Source of the DNA: Roseburia sp.
GTDB lineage: Bacteria > Bacillota > Clostridia > Lachnospirales > Lachnospiraceae
Assembly (NCBI GenBank): GCA_023664685.1
Contig: JAMPFC010000025.1
Coordinates: 1-33,816, forward strand
Length of the DNA stretch: 33,816 nt
Direction: 5' to 3'
The notes under the pieces were generated by a model, which was not told the DNA's origin, searched no databases, and worked only from the letters and a program-made list of their open reading frames with translations. The position numbers and the translations under genes are program-made. Position 1 is the stretch's first letter, and the number at the start of each line of letters is the position of its first letter. Below are positions 25,108 through 33,653 of this stretch, in pieces.

Positions 25108-26154
25108 TTGATTGAAGTAAAAAATCTGGTAAAACAGTATGGCGGCCGGAGTGTGGTCGATGACCTCAGTTTTACCGTGGAGAAGGGACAGATCGTGGGA
25201 TTTCTTGGGCCGAATGGCGCCGGAAAATCAACGACGATGAATATGATCACCGGTTATATATCTGCCACAGAAGGTACGGTTACGGTGAACGGTTATGATA
25301 TCTATGACGAGCCGGAGAAGGTGAAGGAGAGCATTGGCTATCTGCCGGAGCAGCCGCCGCTTTATCCGGATATGAAGGTCGGCGAGTATCTGGATTTTGT
25401 CTGTGATCTAAAGAAGGTCAAGGGCAATAAAAAGGAGAAAATGATCCGAAGGGTGATGCGGGCGACGAAGATACAGGATGTATCCGAGCGTCTGATCAAA
25501 CATCTGTCCAAGGGATATAAGCAGAGAGTCGGGCTTGCCGGTGCGATGGTCGGTGATCCGGAGATCCTTATATTGGACGAGCCGACGGTAGGGCTTGACC
25601 CAAAACAGATCATCGAGATCCGTAATCTGATCAAGGAACTCAGCAAAACCCATACCATCCTTTTAAGCTCGCACATCATGCAGGAGGTCAGCGCGGTCTG
25701 TAACCAGATCATGATCATCAATCAGGGAAAGCTGATCTTATCCGATACGCCGGAAAATATTCCGAAGCATATTGCACAGACCAATGAGCTTACGCTGAAA
25801 GTAAAAGGAAATAAAGAATTGATCACAAGTCTTCTTGAAAAGATTGAAAATGTAAAGGAATCGAAGGTGTTAAATACCGGGGAACAGGGAGTTTATCAGG
25901 TAGAGCTGTCGAGCCTTGTGGAGTTTGACCTCAGAGAAGAGGTATTTTATCTGTTTGCAGAGGCAAAATGCCCGATCCTTGAGATGAACCATAAAGTTCC
26001 GACACTGGAAGAAGTATTTTTGCGGCTTACCGGTGAGGGGACGCGCCAGTACGGCGGAAAGCTTACGAAGGACGAAAAAAGGAAGAAGAAAGAAAAGCAA
26101 GAAAAACAAGAAAAACAGGAAAAACAGGAAAAGCAGAAGAAGGAGGATGAATAA
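25108..26154 (+). CDS. ABC transporter ATPase (gliding-type / CcmA-like)
   Basis: The protein has 348 residues. ATP-binding motifs are intact: Walker A GPNGAGKST (34-42), signature LSKGYKQR (from 133; SKGYKQR replaces the common SGGQ) and Walker B ILILDEP (D157, E158). The TTG start at 25108 follows AAGGAGGG by 6 nt; no upstream ATG fits. About 100 residues after the core form a C-terminal domain, ending in a charged tail with five EKQ triplets encoded by five 9-bp repeats (26092-26136). It is the first gene of a four-gene unit with a GldF-like permease, a GldG-like protein and a DUF4340 protein. Such systems are grouped with Flavobacterium gliding genes, but in other bacteria their cargo is unknown. 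Confidence 0.93.
   Translation: MIEVKNLVKQYGGRSVVDDLSFTVEKGQIVGFLGPNGAGKSTTMNMITGYISATEGTVTVNGYDIYDEPEKVKESIGYLPEQPPLYPDMKVGEYLDFVCDLKKVKGNKKEKMIRRVMRATKIQDVSERLIKHLSKGYKQRVGLAGAMVGDPEILILDEPTVGLDPKQIIEIRNLIKELSKTHTILLSSHIMQEVSAVCNQIMIINQGKLILSDTPENIPKHIAQTNELTLKVKGNKELITSLLEKIENVKESKVLNTGEQGVYQVELSSLVEFDLREEVFYLFAEAKCPILEMNHKVPTLEEVFLRLTGEGTRQYGGKLTKDEKRKKKEKQEKQEKQEKQEKQKKEDE
26092..26136 (+). repeat. Five tandem 9-bp units encoding (EKQ)5
   Basis: Five units of the form GAAAARCAR encode Glu-Lys-Gln five times at the end of the ATPase. Unit number can change by slippage without breaking the frame, so tail length may vary between strains. Confidence 0.9.
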
Positions 26155-26155
26155 G

Positions 26156-27046
26156 ATGTTAGCAGTATATAAAAAGGAATTGAGATCGTATTTCACCTCC
26201 ATGATCGGCTGGGTGTTTATCGCATTCTTTCTTGTACTTGTAGGGTTGTATTTTATGGTGTATAACCTGATGAACGGTTATACGGATTTTTCTTATGTAT
26301 TTCAGGGGATTGAAATGTTTTTCATCCTGCTTTTAGTGCCGGTTCTTACGATGAGGATCATTGCGGAGGAGAACCGGCAGAAGACAGATCAACTTTTATA
26401 TACGTCTCCGGTTTCGGTGACGAAGATCATTCTCGGTAAATATTTTGCCCTGATCACGCTGTTAGGGATCGCGATGCTGATCGTGTGTGTATACCCGCTG
26501 ATCTTATCGGGGCTTGTGAAGGAAGTAGCCACGGGAACGGAAAGCGTAGATTTTGCGATCGCATATGGAAGTGCGCTTGGGTTTTTCCTGCTCGGTTCGG
26601 CTTATATCGCGATTGGGATGTTTATTTCGTCCCTCACAGAGAGTCAGGTGATCGCGGCGGTGGCTTCCGGGGTAATCATGATCTTTACGTATCTTATGAC
26701 GAGCCTTGCCCAGATGCTTCCTACGGGGCATACGTTTGTATTCTGGTTTTTGGCTGTGCTTGTGGTGGTGCTTGCCTTTGTGCTGAATTTATGGATTCAC
26801 AACGCATGGATTTCCGCTCTTGTCGGTATTCTCGCAGAGATTGCACTTACGACGGTATTTATTTTTAATACAGAGGCTTTTGATAACCTCCTTGGAAATA
26901 CACTTAGTTCCATTTCTATCGTAGACCGTTATAGCAATTTCTCGCTCGGTATTTTTGATGTGAGTGCGCTGATCTATTATCTGAGTGTATGTTTTTTGTT
27001 TGTTTTTATCACGATACAGCGGATCAAAAAGAAGAGATGGAATTAG
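26156..27046 (+). CDS. ABC transporter permease (GldF-like)
   Basis: The product has 296 residues and six or seven membrane helices, ending in a basic tail IQRIKKKRWN. The N-terminal VYKKELRSYFTSMIGWVF and the segment LRIIAEEN-like RIIAEENRQKTDQLLYTSPV are typical of GldF/ABC-2 permeases. The start ATG at 26156 lies one base after the ATPase stop and 9 nt after GGAGG, so translation is coupled to the ATPase. A GTPase-like or substrate-binding domain is absent; it should form the channel of the exporter with the upstream ATPase. Confidence 0.9.
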   Translation: MLAVYKKELRSYFTSMIGWVFIAFFLVLVGLYFMVYNLMNGYTDFSYVFQGIEMFFILLLVPVLTMRIIAEENRQKTDQLLYTSPVSVTKIILGKYFALITLLGIAMLIVCVYPLILSGLVKEVATGTESVDFAIAYGSALGFFLLGSAYIAIGMFISSLTESQVIAAVASGVIMIFTYLMTSLAQMLPTGHTFVFWFLAVLVVVLAFVLNLWIHNAWISALVGILAEIALTTVFIFNTEAFDNLLGNTLSSISIVDRYSNFSLGIFDVSALIYYLSVCFLFVFITIQRIKKKRWN

Positions 27047-27084
27047 AAACATGTGCAAAAAAGGTATGCAGATGGAGGTAAGAG

Positions 27085-28521
27085 ATGAAGGATATAAAAA
27101 AGAGTTTTAAGAGCCGAAAATTCCGGATGGGCGGCTACCAGACATTGATCATGGTGATCGTGATCGTGCTTGTCATTGTTTTTAACCTTGTGGTGAATAA
27201 ATTGAATCTGACCGTTGATTTGAGCAGCGACCAGAAATTTACCCTGACGGAAGAGACAAAAAAGCTTGCGGAGGGAATTGGGGATACGATCAAGTTTTAT
27301 TATATGTGCGAGGAGGGGAACCAGTCGACTCAGATCGAGAAGGTTCTGGAGCAGTATGACGGACTCGGGAATATTGAAGTTGTAGATAAAGATCCGGTCG
27401 TATATCCGAATTTTGCAAAAGAATATACGGAGGATGAGATCGGAGATAATGACGTGATCGTCGTGAATGAGAGCAGAAATAATAAGAGCCGGGTTGTGTC
27501 CAGTTCGGATATGCTTGTTCAGGATTTTGATTATGCGACATATCAGCAGACGTATACACTGGATGCAGAGGGACAGCTCACTGCCGCCCTGCAGAATGTG
27601 ACCAGCGATTCCACTAAGAAAATGTACTATACGTCCGGTCATGGCGAGGGAGAGTTAAATGCCAGTTTTACGGATATACTCGGGAAGTCCAATATCGACT
27701 ACGAGGAATTTGCGACGTCTTCTGCAAAGAGTGTTCCGGAGGACTGTAACATCCTTTTGGTCAATGCCCCGGAGTACGATATGAATGAGGACGAATATGC
27801 GGTGCTTTCGGATTATCTGAAAGAGGGAGGAAAAGCGATGTTTTTCCTCAATGCGGCGGTTACAGAGCCATTGACGAATTATTATAAGTTGATTTCTGAT
27901 TATGGCGTCAATGTGGTTGACGGATATATCATTGACAGCGAGGGAGCCTATAATGAACGGTATCCTACGATGTTTATTCCGGTTCCGGCGGAGCATGAGA
28001 TCACAGAAGAAGTCAGTGATAAAATGGTTGTTGTGTCTGTGGCAAAGGGTATGACGACACAGAGTGATGTGCGAAGTACGCTTACGGTGGAACCGCTTCT
28101 TATGACAGCGGATTCGGCGTATTCGAAAGTAAATGTGAAAACCCAGACAGTTGAAAAAGAAGAGGGCGATGTAAATGGCCCGTTTAATGTCGCAGTAGCG
28201 ATTAAGGATGCGTATGCAGAGAATACAAAGGGCGAGGGAAAGGCAACCCAGATCGTAGTATATGGTTCCGGAGATTTCAGTTCTTCGGATGTGATCGCGA
28301 CAAACCAGTTTGGAAACCGTTCGATGATCTTAAATTCGCTTTCGTACCTTTCCGGCGAGGAGACGACGACACTTGCGATCCCTACGCGGAGTCTGAATCA
28401 GGAGTCGGTAATGATCCAAGAGGGCGACCGCATCTTCTTTACCGTGCTTCTCGTTGTGCTGATTCCGCTGATTCTTCTGGGCGTTGGGTTTGCGATCTGG
28501 TTTAGAAGGAGGAAGAACTGA
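27085..28521 (+). CDS. GldG-like ABC system protein
   Basis: The 478-residue protein has one membrane helix near the N-terminus (about 20-40) and one at the C-terminus (about 452-472), with a large extracytoplasmic domain between them. Segments such as LSSDQKFTLTEETKKL and the GHGE motif of YYTSGHGEGEL fit the GldG/PF09822 family of uncharacterised ABC auxiliary proteins. GGAGG (27074-27078) lies 6 nt before ATG. It follows the permease by 38 bp and overlaps the next gene by one base. The domain probably faces the cell surface and may handle the transported substrate; no substrate is known. Confidence 0.88.
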   Translation: MKDIKKSFKSRKFRMGGYQTLIMVIVIVLVIVFNLVVNKLNLTVDLSSDQKFTLTEETKKLAEGIGDTIKFYYMCEEGNQSTQIEKVLEQYDGLGNIEVVDKDPVVYPNFAKEYTEDEIGDNDVIVVNESRNNKSRVVSSSDMLVQDFDYATYQQTYTLDAEGQLTAALQNVTSDSTKKMYYTSGHGEGELNASFTDILGKSNIDYEEFATSSAKSVPEDCNILLVNAPEYDMNEDEYAVLSDYLKEGGKAMFFLNAAVTEPLTNYYKLISDYGVNVVDGYIIDSEGAYNERYPTMFIPVPAEHEITEEVSDKMVVVSVAKGMTTQSDVRSTLTVEPLLMTADSAYSKVNVKTQTVEKEEGDVNGPFNVAVAIKDAYAENTKGEGKATQIVVYGSGDFSSSDVIATNQFGNRSMILNSLSYLSGEETTTLAIPTRSLNQESVMIQEGDRIFFTVLLVVLIPLILLGVGFAIWFRRRKN

Positions 28522-30047
28522 TGTCAAAGGGGAAGAAAAAGATCGTTACGCTTGTCAGCCTGTGCCTTCTTATGGCAGCAGCCATATGCCTGTATTTCTT
28601 TCTCCCAAAAGGAGAGACAGACGATGAGGAGGACAGTTCTGCCGAAGTGGTAAACGTCGTAAATATTGACAAAGAGAAGATAACAGCGGTTCATATCCAG
28701 CCAGAGGATGGGGAAGAAATTTCTCTTTCCAAAGAGGGCGAGGATTGGAAGTTAGAGGGGCTTCCGGAGGCGCCGGTCGATGCCGAGGCGGTCGAAGCAA
28801 TGTTTGAGGGGCTTTCCCCGGTGACTTCATCGAAGGAACTTGAGGCGGGGGAATCCGGGCTTTCCGAATACGGACTTGATAAACCGCAGATGACGGTTCA
28901 GTTTACGACATCAGATGGTGAGCAGTACGAGTTTAAATTCGGGGGAAGTGTTCCGGTAAAAGGAGGAAACTATGGACTCTTTTCATCCTCAGATAAGGTT
29001 TATACATTTACGGACACCCTTCTTAGCGCTTTTCAGGTAGAGAGAAATTCGCTCATTGTAAAAGAAGAGGTGGCGGAGATCAATGCGGATTACCTCACAT
29101 ACATTTCTGTGAAAAACGGAACGGAAGATACTTTTGAGGCGAAAATCGTATCGGATGATGAAAAAGTGGACGCCTATACAAACTGGATCATTTCCAAACC
29201 GTATAAAAAACCGTTAGCCGGTTCGTGTACCAATGACTGGAATACGCTTCAGGGATTTTTTACTTCTGTCTCCTTTCAGGAACTGGCGGAGTATGACTGT
29301 CAGGATTTCAGCAAATACGGACTTGACCAGCCGGCTGCTTCTGCCGAGGTAAAATATTTTGAACTGAAAGATGGGTATGAGCTTCCGGAGACGACAGCAG
29401 AACCGGCGTCTTCTTCGCAGGCAAATAAAAATACGAATAAGACTTCGCTCGTGCCGGAGAAATACCGGGACAACAAAAGCTATACGCTGTATATCGGGGA
29501 TAAGACGGACGAAGGGGATTATTATGTGAGACTGAAAGGCTCGGATCATGTGTATACGATGTCCGGCGAGAGTGTGGAGAGCATAACCGGAGTGGACGCT
29601 TACACGTATATGGATCACAGTGTGTATTCGACGCTTGCCACAGATATCAAAGGATATGAGGTTACGCTCGGTGAGAGCGGGAAGAAGATCACTGTCACCC
29701 ATTCGACGGAAAAGGGGGACGATGACAAAGAGAAGAATGTGTGGACGCTGAATGGAAAAGCGGTTTCAGATGAGAATGAAGAGGCGTTCTTAACTCCGTA
29801 CTCGAAAGCATTTCTTCTTGAGTTTACGTCATCGGCGAAGGCTTCCGTCAAGCCGGAAAGCAAAAAGCCGGTGCTGACAGCAGTATACCACGAAGAGGGG
29901 CGGGATGTGACCGTAACTTACTATCCATATGATGGGACAAATTTTTACCGTGTGGATAAGAATGGGATGGATTATTTCCTTGTCGACAAACTGGCAGTAG
30001 ATGATGTAATCGAAGCGTTTGCGTCGCTGCTTGAACTTGACCAGTAG
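28521..30047 (+). CDS. DUF4340 domain protein
   Basis: The protein has 508 residues, an N-terminal anchor helix (VTLVSLCLLMAAAICLYFF) and a long extracytoplasmic part made of DUF4340-like repeats (GEEISLSKEGEDWKLEGLPEAP; YGLDKPQMTVQF; KYGLDQPAASAEV). There is no lipobox. Its ATG overlaps the GldG-like stop as TGATG, and GGAGG lies 8 nt upstream, so translation is coupled. GldG-DUF4340 pairs commonly accompany an ABC ATPase and permease; the anchored domains are likely partners on the outer face. A Ser/Thr/Asn-rich loop near residues 293-310 may be flexible. Confidence 0.85.
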   Translation: MSKGKKKIVTLVSLCLLMAAAICLYFFLPKGETDDEEDSSAEVVNVVNIDKEKITAVHIQPEDGEEISLSKEGEDWKLEGLPEAPVDAEAVEAMFEGLSPVTSSKELEAGESGLSEYGLDKPQMTVQFTTSDGEQYEFKFGGSVPVKGGNYGLFSSSDKVYTFTDTLLSAFQVERNSLIVKEEVAEINADYLTYISVKNGTEDTFEAKIVSDDEKVDAYTNWIISKPYKKPLAGSCTNDWNTLQGFFTSVSFQELAEYDCQDFSKYGLDQPAASAEVKYFELKDGYELPETTAEPASSSQANKNTNKTSLVPEKYRDNKSYTLYIGDKTDEGDYYVRLKGSDHVYTMSGESVESITGVDAYTYMDHSVYSTLATDIKGYEVTLGESGKKITVTHSTEKGDDDKEKNVWTLNGKAVSDENEEAFLTPYSKAFLLEFTSSAKASVKPESKKPVLTAVYHEEGRDVTVTYYPYDGTNFYRVDKNGMDYFLVDKLAVDDVIEAFASLLELDQ

Positions 30048-30065
30048 CAGAAAAAGTAATATAAT
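30037..30065 (+). promoter_or_regulatory. Promoter of cysS
   Basis: TTGACC (30037-30042), a 17-bp spacer and TATAAT (30060-30065) form a near-consensus sigma-A promoter. The -35 box lies in the last codons of the DUF4340 gene. cysS is thus likely transcribed independently of the ABC operon. The leader is only about 30 nt, too short for a T-box. Confidence 0.75.
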
Positions 30066-30103
30066 TTTTCTTTGAAAGACGGAATCGTTTCAGGAGGAAG
30101 GAC

Positions 30104-31522
30104 ATGAACGTTAAGACTTATCTGTACAATACACTTTCAAAAAAGACCGAGGAGTTTATCCCGAATGAGGAAGGCAGGGTGGCGATGTACACCTGTGGGC
30201 CGACGGTATATCATTTTGCCCATATTGGAAATCTGAGAAGCTATATCATGGAGGATGTACTGGAAAAATACTTGCGTTTTGCCGGTTATGAGGTGAAACG
30301 GGTTATGAATATCACGGATGTCGGGCATTTATCGAGTGATGGGGATACCGGAGAGGACAAAATGCTTGCCGGTGCCAAGAGGGAGCATAAATCGGTTATG
30401 GATATCGCTGCTTTTTATACGGATGCATTTTTTGAGGACTGTAAGAAGCTGAACATCAAGCGCCCGGATGTGGTAGAACCGGCGACAAACTGTATTCCGG
30501 ATTTTATCCATATGATCGAGGTGCTTCTCGAAAAAGGATATGCGTATACTGCCGGGGAAAACGTGTATTTTGATACGTCAAAATTAGAAAATTATTATGT
30601 GCTGTCTGCCCAGAACGAGGAGGAACTCCAAGTCGGCGTCAGGGAAGACGTGGAAGAGGATACGAATAAAAGGAATAAGACGGATTTTGTACTGTGGTTT
30701 ACAAAGTCCAAGTTTGATAATCAGGAGTTAAAATGGGAGAGTCCGTTTGGAACGGGGTATCCGGGGTGGCATATCGAGTGTTCTAGTATCAGTATCCGGC
30801 ATCTCGGCGAGTACATGGATATCCATTGTGGCGGCGTGGACAATATTTTCCCACATCACACGAATGAGATCGCCCAGAGCGAGGCATATCTGGGGCATAA
30901 ATGGTGTAATTACTGGTTCCATGTGAACCATTTAAATACGACCGGCGGAAAGATGAGTAAGTCAAAGGGAGAGTTTTTGACGGTGTCACTGTTGGAGGAA
31001 AAGGGATACGATCCGATGGTCTACCGCATGTTCTGCCTGCAGTCCCATTACAGAAAGCCGCTTGAATTTTCTTATGAGGCGCTAGATAATGCGGCGGCGG
31101 CTTATGAAAAGCTGATGAAGAGGATTCAGGCTGTTCCGGAGGAGGGGACGGTTGATAAGGCTTTGACCGAAGAATACAGAGAAAAATTTGCGGAAGCGGT
31201 AGGAAACGATATCAATACATCGATGGGGCTTACCGTTCTTTATGATGTGCTGAAAGCAGACATAAGCGGGGCGACGAAGCGGGAGATCATCATGGCTTTT
31301 GACGAGGTGTTGTCCCTTGGACTGGCAAAGGCATGGGAAGAAGCAGAAGCACCGGCTGCGGATGCAGAGCTTACCGCTTATGTGGAGGAGAAGATCGCTG
31401 AGCGGGCGGCGGCAAAGAAGGAGAAAGATTTTGCGAGGGCGGATGCGATCCGTGATGAGCTGAAAGAAAAGGGGATTGTCATTAAGGATACGAGAGAAGG
31501 GGTTGTCTGGGAGGTAGTGTAG
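30104..31522 (+). CDS. cysS: Cysteine--tRNA ligase
   Basis: CysS charges tRNA-Cys with cysteine. The 472-residue protein shows the HIGH motif as H40-I-G-N43, the KMSKS motif at 283-287, and zinc ligands C31, C226, H251 and E255, which set cysteine selectivity. The C-terminal tRNA-binding segment with DFARADAIRDELKEKGI is complete. Start ATG 30104 follows GGAGG with normal spacing. In many Firmicutes mrnC and rlmB follow cysS; here they do not, and accessory genes begin within 130 bp. Confidence 0.97.
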   Translation: MNVKTYLYNTLSKKTEEFIPNEEGRVAMYTCGPTVYHFAHIGNLRSYIMEDVLEKYLRFAGYEVKRVMNITDVGHLSSDGDTGEDKMLAGAKREHKSVMDIAAFYTDAFFEDCKKLNIKRPDVVEPATNCIPDFIHMIEVLLEKGYAYTAGENVYFDTSKLENYYVLSAQNEEELQVGVREDVEEDTNKRNKTDFVLWFTKSKFDNQELKWESPFGTGYPGWHIECSSISIRHLGEYMDIHCGGVDNIFPHHTNEIAQSEAYLGHKWCNYWFHVNHLNTTGGKMSKSKGEFLTVSLLEEKGYDPMVYRMFCLQSHYRKPLEFSYEALDNAAAAYEKLMKRIQAVPEEGTVDKALTEEYREKFAEAVGNDINTSMGLTVLYDVLKADISGATKREIIMAFDEVLSLGLAKAWEEAEAPAADAELTAYVEEKIAERAAAKKEKDFARADAIRDELKEKGIVIKDTREGVVWEVV

Positions 31523-31654
31523 GGGAGGTATTGTGATTTCGGACGGTTGCTATTGATAGAAAGCGATACGCAGCAGGACAAAATCTAGCAATTAAGGACA
31601 GGAATTTTAATGCCAATGGGCGTATACTTAATTGTGAAGAGAGGGATGATACCG

Positions 31655-32494
31655 ATGGATTGGGTAAAGACGATCAACAATGCCATTGCCTATATGGAAA
31701 ATCATTTAACAGATGATATTACGCTTGTGGATATAGCAAAAAGTGTGAACATTTCTGCATTTCATTTTCATCGTGCTTTTTCTTTGCTGGCGGGGCTGAC
31801 GCCGATGGAATATATGCGAAAACGACGACTTTCGCAGGCTGGGGCAGAGATTGCAAACGGGAGTGAACGGATTATTGATATAGCGATGAAGTATGGATAT
31901 AATTCGCCGGAAAGTTTTACGAAAGCATTCATGAGATTTCATGGTTTTTCTCCAATGCAAGTCAGAAAGGGCAGTTCTATTCAGTTTTTGAATCGGTATA
32001 CCATCCAAATCATAATTGAGGGAGGTTGTACGATGGAATACAAAATTGAAACATGGGAGGCGATGGAGCTGCTCGTACATGCTAATGACTTTCACACCGA
32101 AACAAGTGAGCAGGATATTCCAGCATTCTGGGATGAATACTATGCAAACGAGGAATATAGAAAGATCCCCGGATATTTGGGGGTATGTGCGCAGAAAAAG
32201 ACAGATGGAGATGTGTTTCGATATGGGATTGGCTGTAAGGCTTCTGATGTAGAAGGTGTTCCCGAGGGATTTGAGATCATTCATATTCCGGAATACACAT
32301 GGGCGGTCTTTAAGTGTGTTGGCCCATCGCCTATGGCGATTCAGGGAATGTGGGAAAGGATTTATAAGGAGTGGCTGCCGGCAGCGGAATATGAAATTAT
32401 TCTTGATTATGAGATTGAGAATTATTTGCCGGGTGATCCAACAGCTCAGGATTATGTAAGTGAGATTTGTATTCCGGTCAAAAGCAATAAGTGA
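31655..32494 (+). CDS. AraC family regulator with GyrI-like effector domain
   Basis: The 279-residue protein has two parts. Residues 1-105 are an AraC/XylS double helix-turn-helix (LVDIAKSVNISAFHFHRAF; IAMKYGYNSPESFTKAFMRFHG). Residues about 130-277 are a GyrI/SOUL-like effector-binding domain (AVFKCVGPSPMAIQGMWERI, EIILDYEIENYLPG). This is the architecture of Rob/SoxS-like and multidrug-sensing regulators, so it may sense a cationic or hydrophobic drug. The start at 31655 has AGAGGG 9 nt upstream; two earlier in-frame ATGs (31610 and 31646) are less well placed. No efflux pump is adjacent, so the target is unknown. Confidence 0.9.
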   Translation: MDWVKTINNAIAYMENHLTDDITLVDIAKSVNISAFHFHRAFSLLAGLTPMEYMRKRRLSQAGAEIANGSERIIDIAMKYGYNSPESFTKAFMRFHGFSPMQVRKGSSIQFLNRYTIQIIIEGGCTMEYKIETWEAMELLVHANDFHTETSEQDIPAFWDEYYANEEYRKIPGYLGVCAQKKTDGDVFRYGIGCKASDVEGVPEGFEIIHIPEYTWAVFKCVGPSPMAIQGMWERIYKEWLPAAEYEIILDYEIENYLPGDPTAQDYVSEICIPVKSNK

Positions 32495-32522
32495 CAAGGC
32501 AGGGGACGGAATATATATGTAA

Positions 32523-32566
32523 AAGCCGGATGGTATCTAAAATGGGATGTCATTCGGTTTGTTTTT
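32523..32566 (+). terminator. Terminator after the AraC-type gene
   Basis: AAGCCGGATG (32523-32532) pairs over 10 bp, with two G-U pairs, with CATTCGGTTT (32551-32560), followed by GTTTTT. It lies 29 bp after the AraC-type stop codon and separates that gene from the promoter at 32603. Confidence 0.65.
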
Positions 32567-32602
32567 ATGTCTCATTTGTCGCAGGCTCGGAAATTATGTT
32601 GC

Positions 32603-32631
32603 TTGAAAGAATAAGGGCGTAATGTTATAAT
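32603..32631 (+). promoter_or_regulatory. Strong promoter before the PIN remnant
   Basis: TTGAAA (32603-32608), 17 bp, and TATAAT (32626-32631) preceded by TGT form a near-ideal promoter with an extended -10. Predicted start is about 32638, at the very beginning of the broken PIN coding region. Confidence 0.75.
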
Positions 32632-32640
32632 ATACAAATA

Positions 32641-32873
32641 ATAGACTTTCAGAATGCAGATAACTATATAAGGGAGCTTTGTTGAAGTCATTGACTGCTG
32701 ATTACATTGCAGAGGAAGGTGCAAAGATAAGAGGGAAATACAAGAAATTTAAAGCTATGGATGCTTTGCAGATTGCAACCGCTATTGTTAGTGGATGTGA
32801 TATGTTTTTTACAAATGACAAGCAGTTAAGACAGGAAAAAGAGCTTCTGTGCATGACTATGGATGATTTATAA
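32641..32873 (+). pseudogene. Truncated, frameshifted PIN-domain toxin
   Basis: From 32679 a frame encodes the C-terminal half of a PIN RNase toxin: AEEGAKIRGKYKKFKAMDALQIATAIVSGCDMFFTNDKQL. The acidic residues of MDAL and TND remain, but the N-terminal half with the first catalytic Asp is missing. The preceding bases 32641-32682 read, in another frame, as DFQNADNYIREL and look like the segment just before, so a frameshift near 32680 plus a larger deletion is likely. A TTG at 32682 with GGAG 5 nt before it could start a 63-residue fragment. No antitoxin is found. It cannot be an active PIN nuclease alone. Confidence 0.7.
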
Positions 32874-32998
32874 GCAATCGATATGTTTATAAGGTTCTTA
32901 TCTGTAGATCTGTTCCTGATCAGCCATAAAGAATGAAAAAATTACGTTGAGGAGATTCATTCATACAGCAAAATCGCAGGAAGAAAGGAGGGCTGTAA

Positions 32999-33604
32999 AT
33001 GACACTTGAGAATAAATTAGAAATAACTAATTCGGCAGAGTTAGCGCGTACGGAAGAAAGAATAAGCAAGAAGAAAGCGGCATTGCTTTTTGAAAATGGT
33101 TATTTAAATACTTTGAAGGCGGGTTCGCTTGAAAGTCTGCTGAAAATTCACCGATATCTTTTTGAGGATATTTATGATTTTGCCGGAAAAGTGAGAGAAG
33201 TCAATATTTCTAAAGGAAATTTCAGATTTGCGCCGATCATGTATTTACAGCCGGCGCTTGAAAATATTGAGAAAATGCCTCAGTCAACGTTTGATGAGAT
33301 CGTTGAGAAATACGTTGAGATGAATATAGCGCATCCGTTCCGAGAAGGAAATGGTCGAAGTACAAGAATTTGGCTTGATTTAATGTTGCGGACGGAGCTT
33401 AGTATGGTGATTGATTGGAGCAAAATAGATAAGGCGGATTATTTGCTTGCGATGGAAAGAAGCCCGGTTAAAGATGTTGAAATAAAATGTTTGCTTAAGG
33501 AGGCACTAACAGACAAAATCAATGACAGGGAAGTGTATATGAAAGGTATCGACTATAGTTACTATTATGAGGGGTACTCGGCGTATGAAGCGGAAAAGCT
33601 CTAG
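32999..33604 (+). CDS. fic: Fic family AMP-transferase, class III type
   Basis: Fic enzymes transfer AMP from ATP to target proteins. The 201-residue protein has the full catalytic motif H112-PFREGNG-R120-ST-R123. It carries a C-terminal S187-Y-Y-Y-E191-G192, matching the inhibitory (S/T)xxxE(G/N) signature; E191 should pair with the second Arg and block ATP. That C-terminal position is the class III arrangement of Neisseria NmFic, self-inhibited and released on monomerisation. A dimer-relieved toxin-like or regulatory enzyme is expected. GGAGGG (32987-32992) lies 6 nt before the ATG. No separate antitoxin gene is needed by this design. The target is unknown. Confidence 0.92.
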   Translation: MTLENKLEITNSAELARTEERISKKKAALLFENGYLNTLKAGSLESLLKIHRYLFEDIYDFAGKVREVNISKGNFRFAPIMYLQPALENIEKMPQSTFDEIVEKYVEMNIAHPFREGNGRSTRIWLDLMLRTELSMVIDWSKIDKADYLLAMERSPVKDVEIKCLLKEALTDKINDREVYMKGIDYSYYYEGYSAYEAEKL

Positions 33605-33653
33605 AAATGGACTTGCAGAATGTTGAAAACGAATCATTAAGAGGAGAAGGTGA

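Noticed and set aside
26033-26155. The permease frame is open through the ATPase tail, so an A-rich slippage could fuse ATPase and permease.
   Set aside because: The A6 run is not a proper slippery heptamer in the ATPase frame, the permease has its own GGAGG and ATG, and a lysine-rich low-complexity stretch stays open by chance in several frames.
30048-30103. Possible T-box riboswitch controlling cysS.
   Set aside because: The leader from the mapped promoter is only about 30 nt and has no T-box sequence or terminator.
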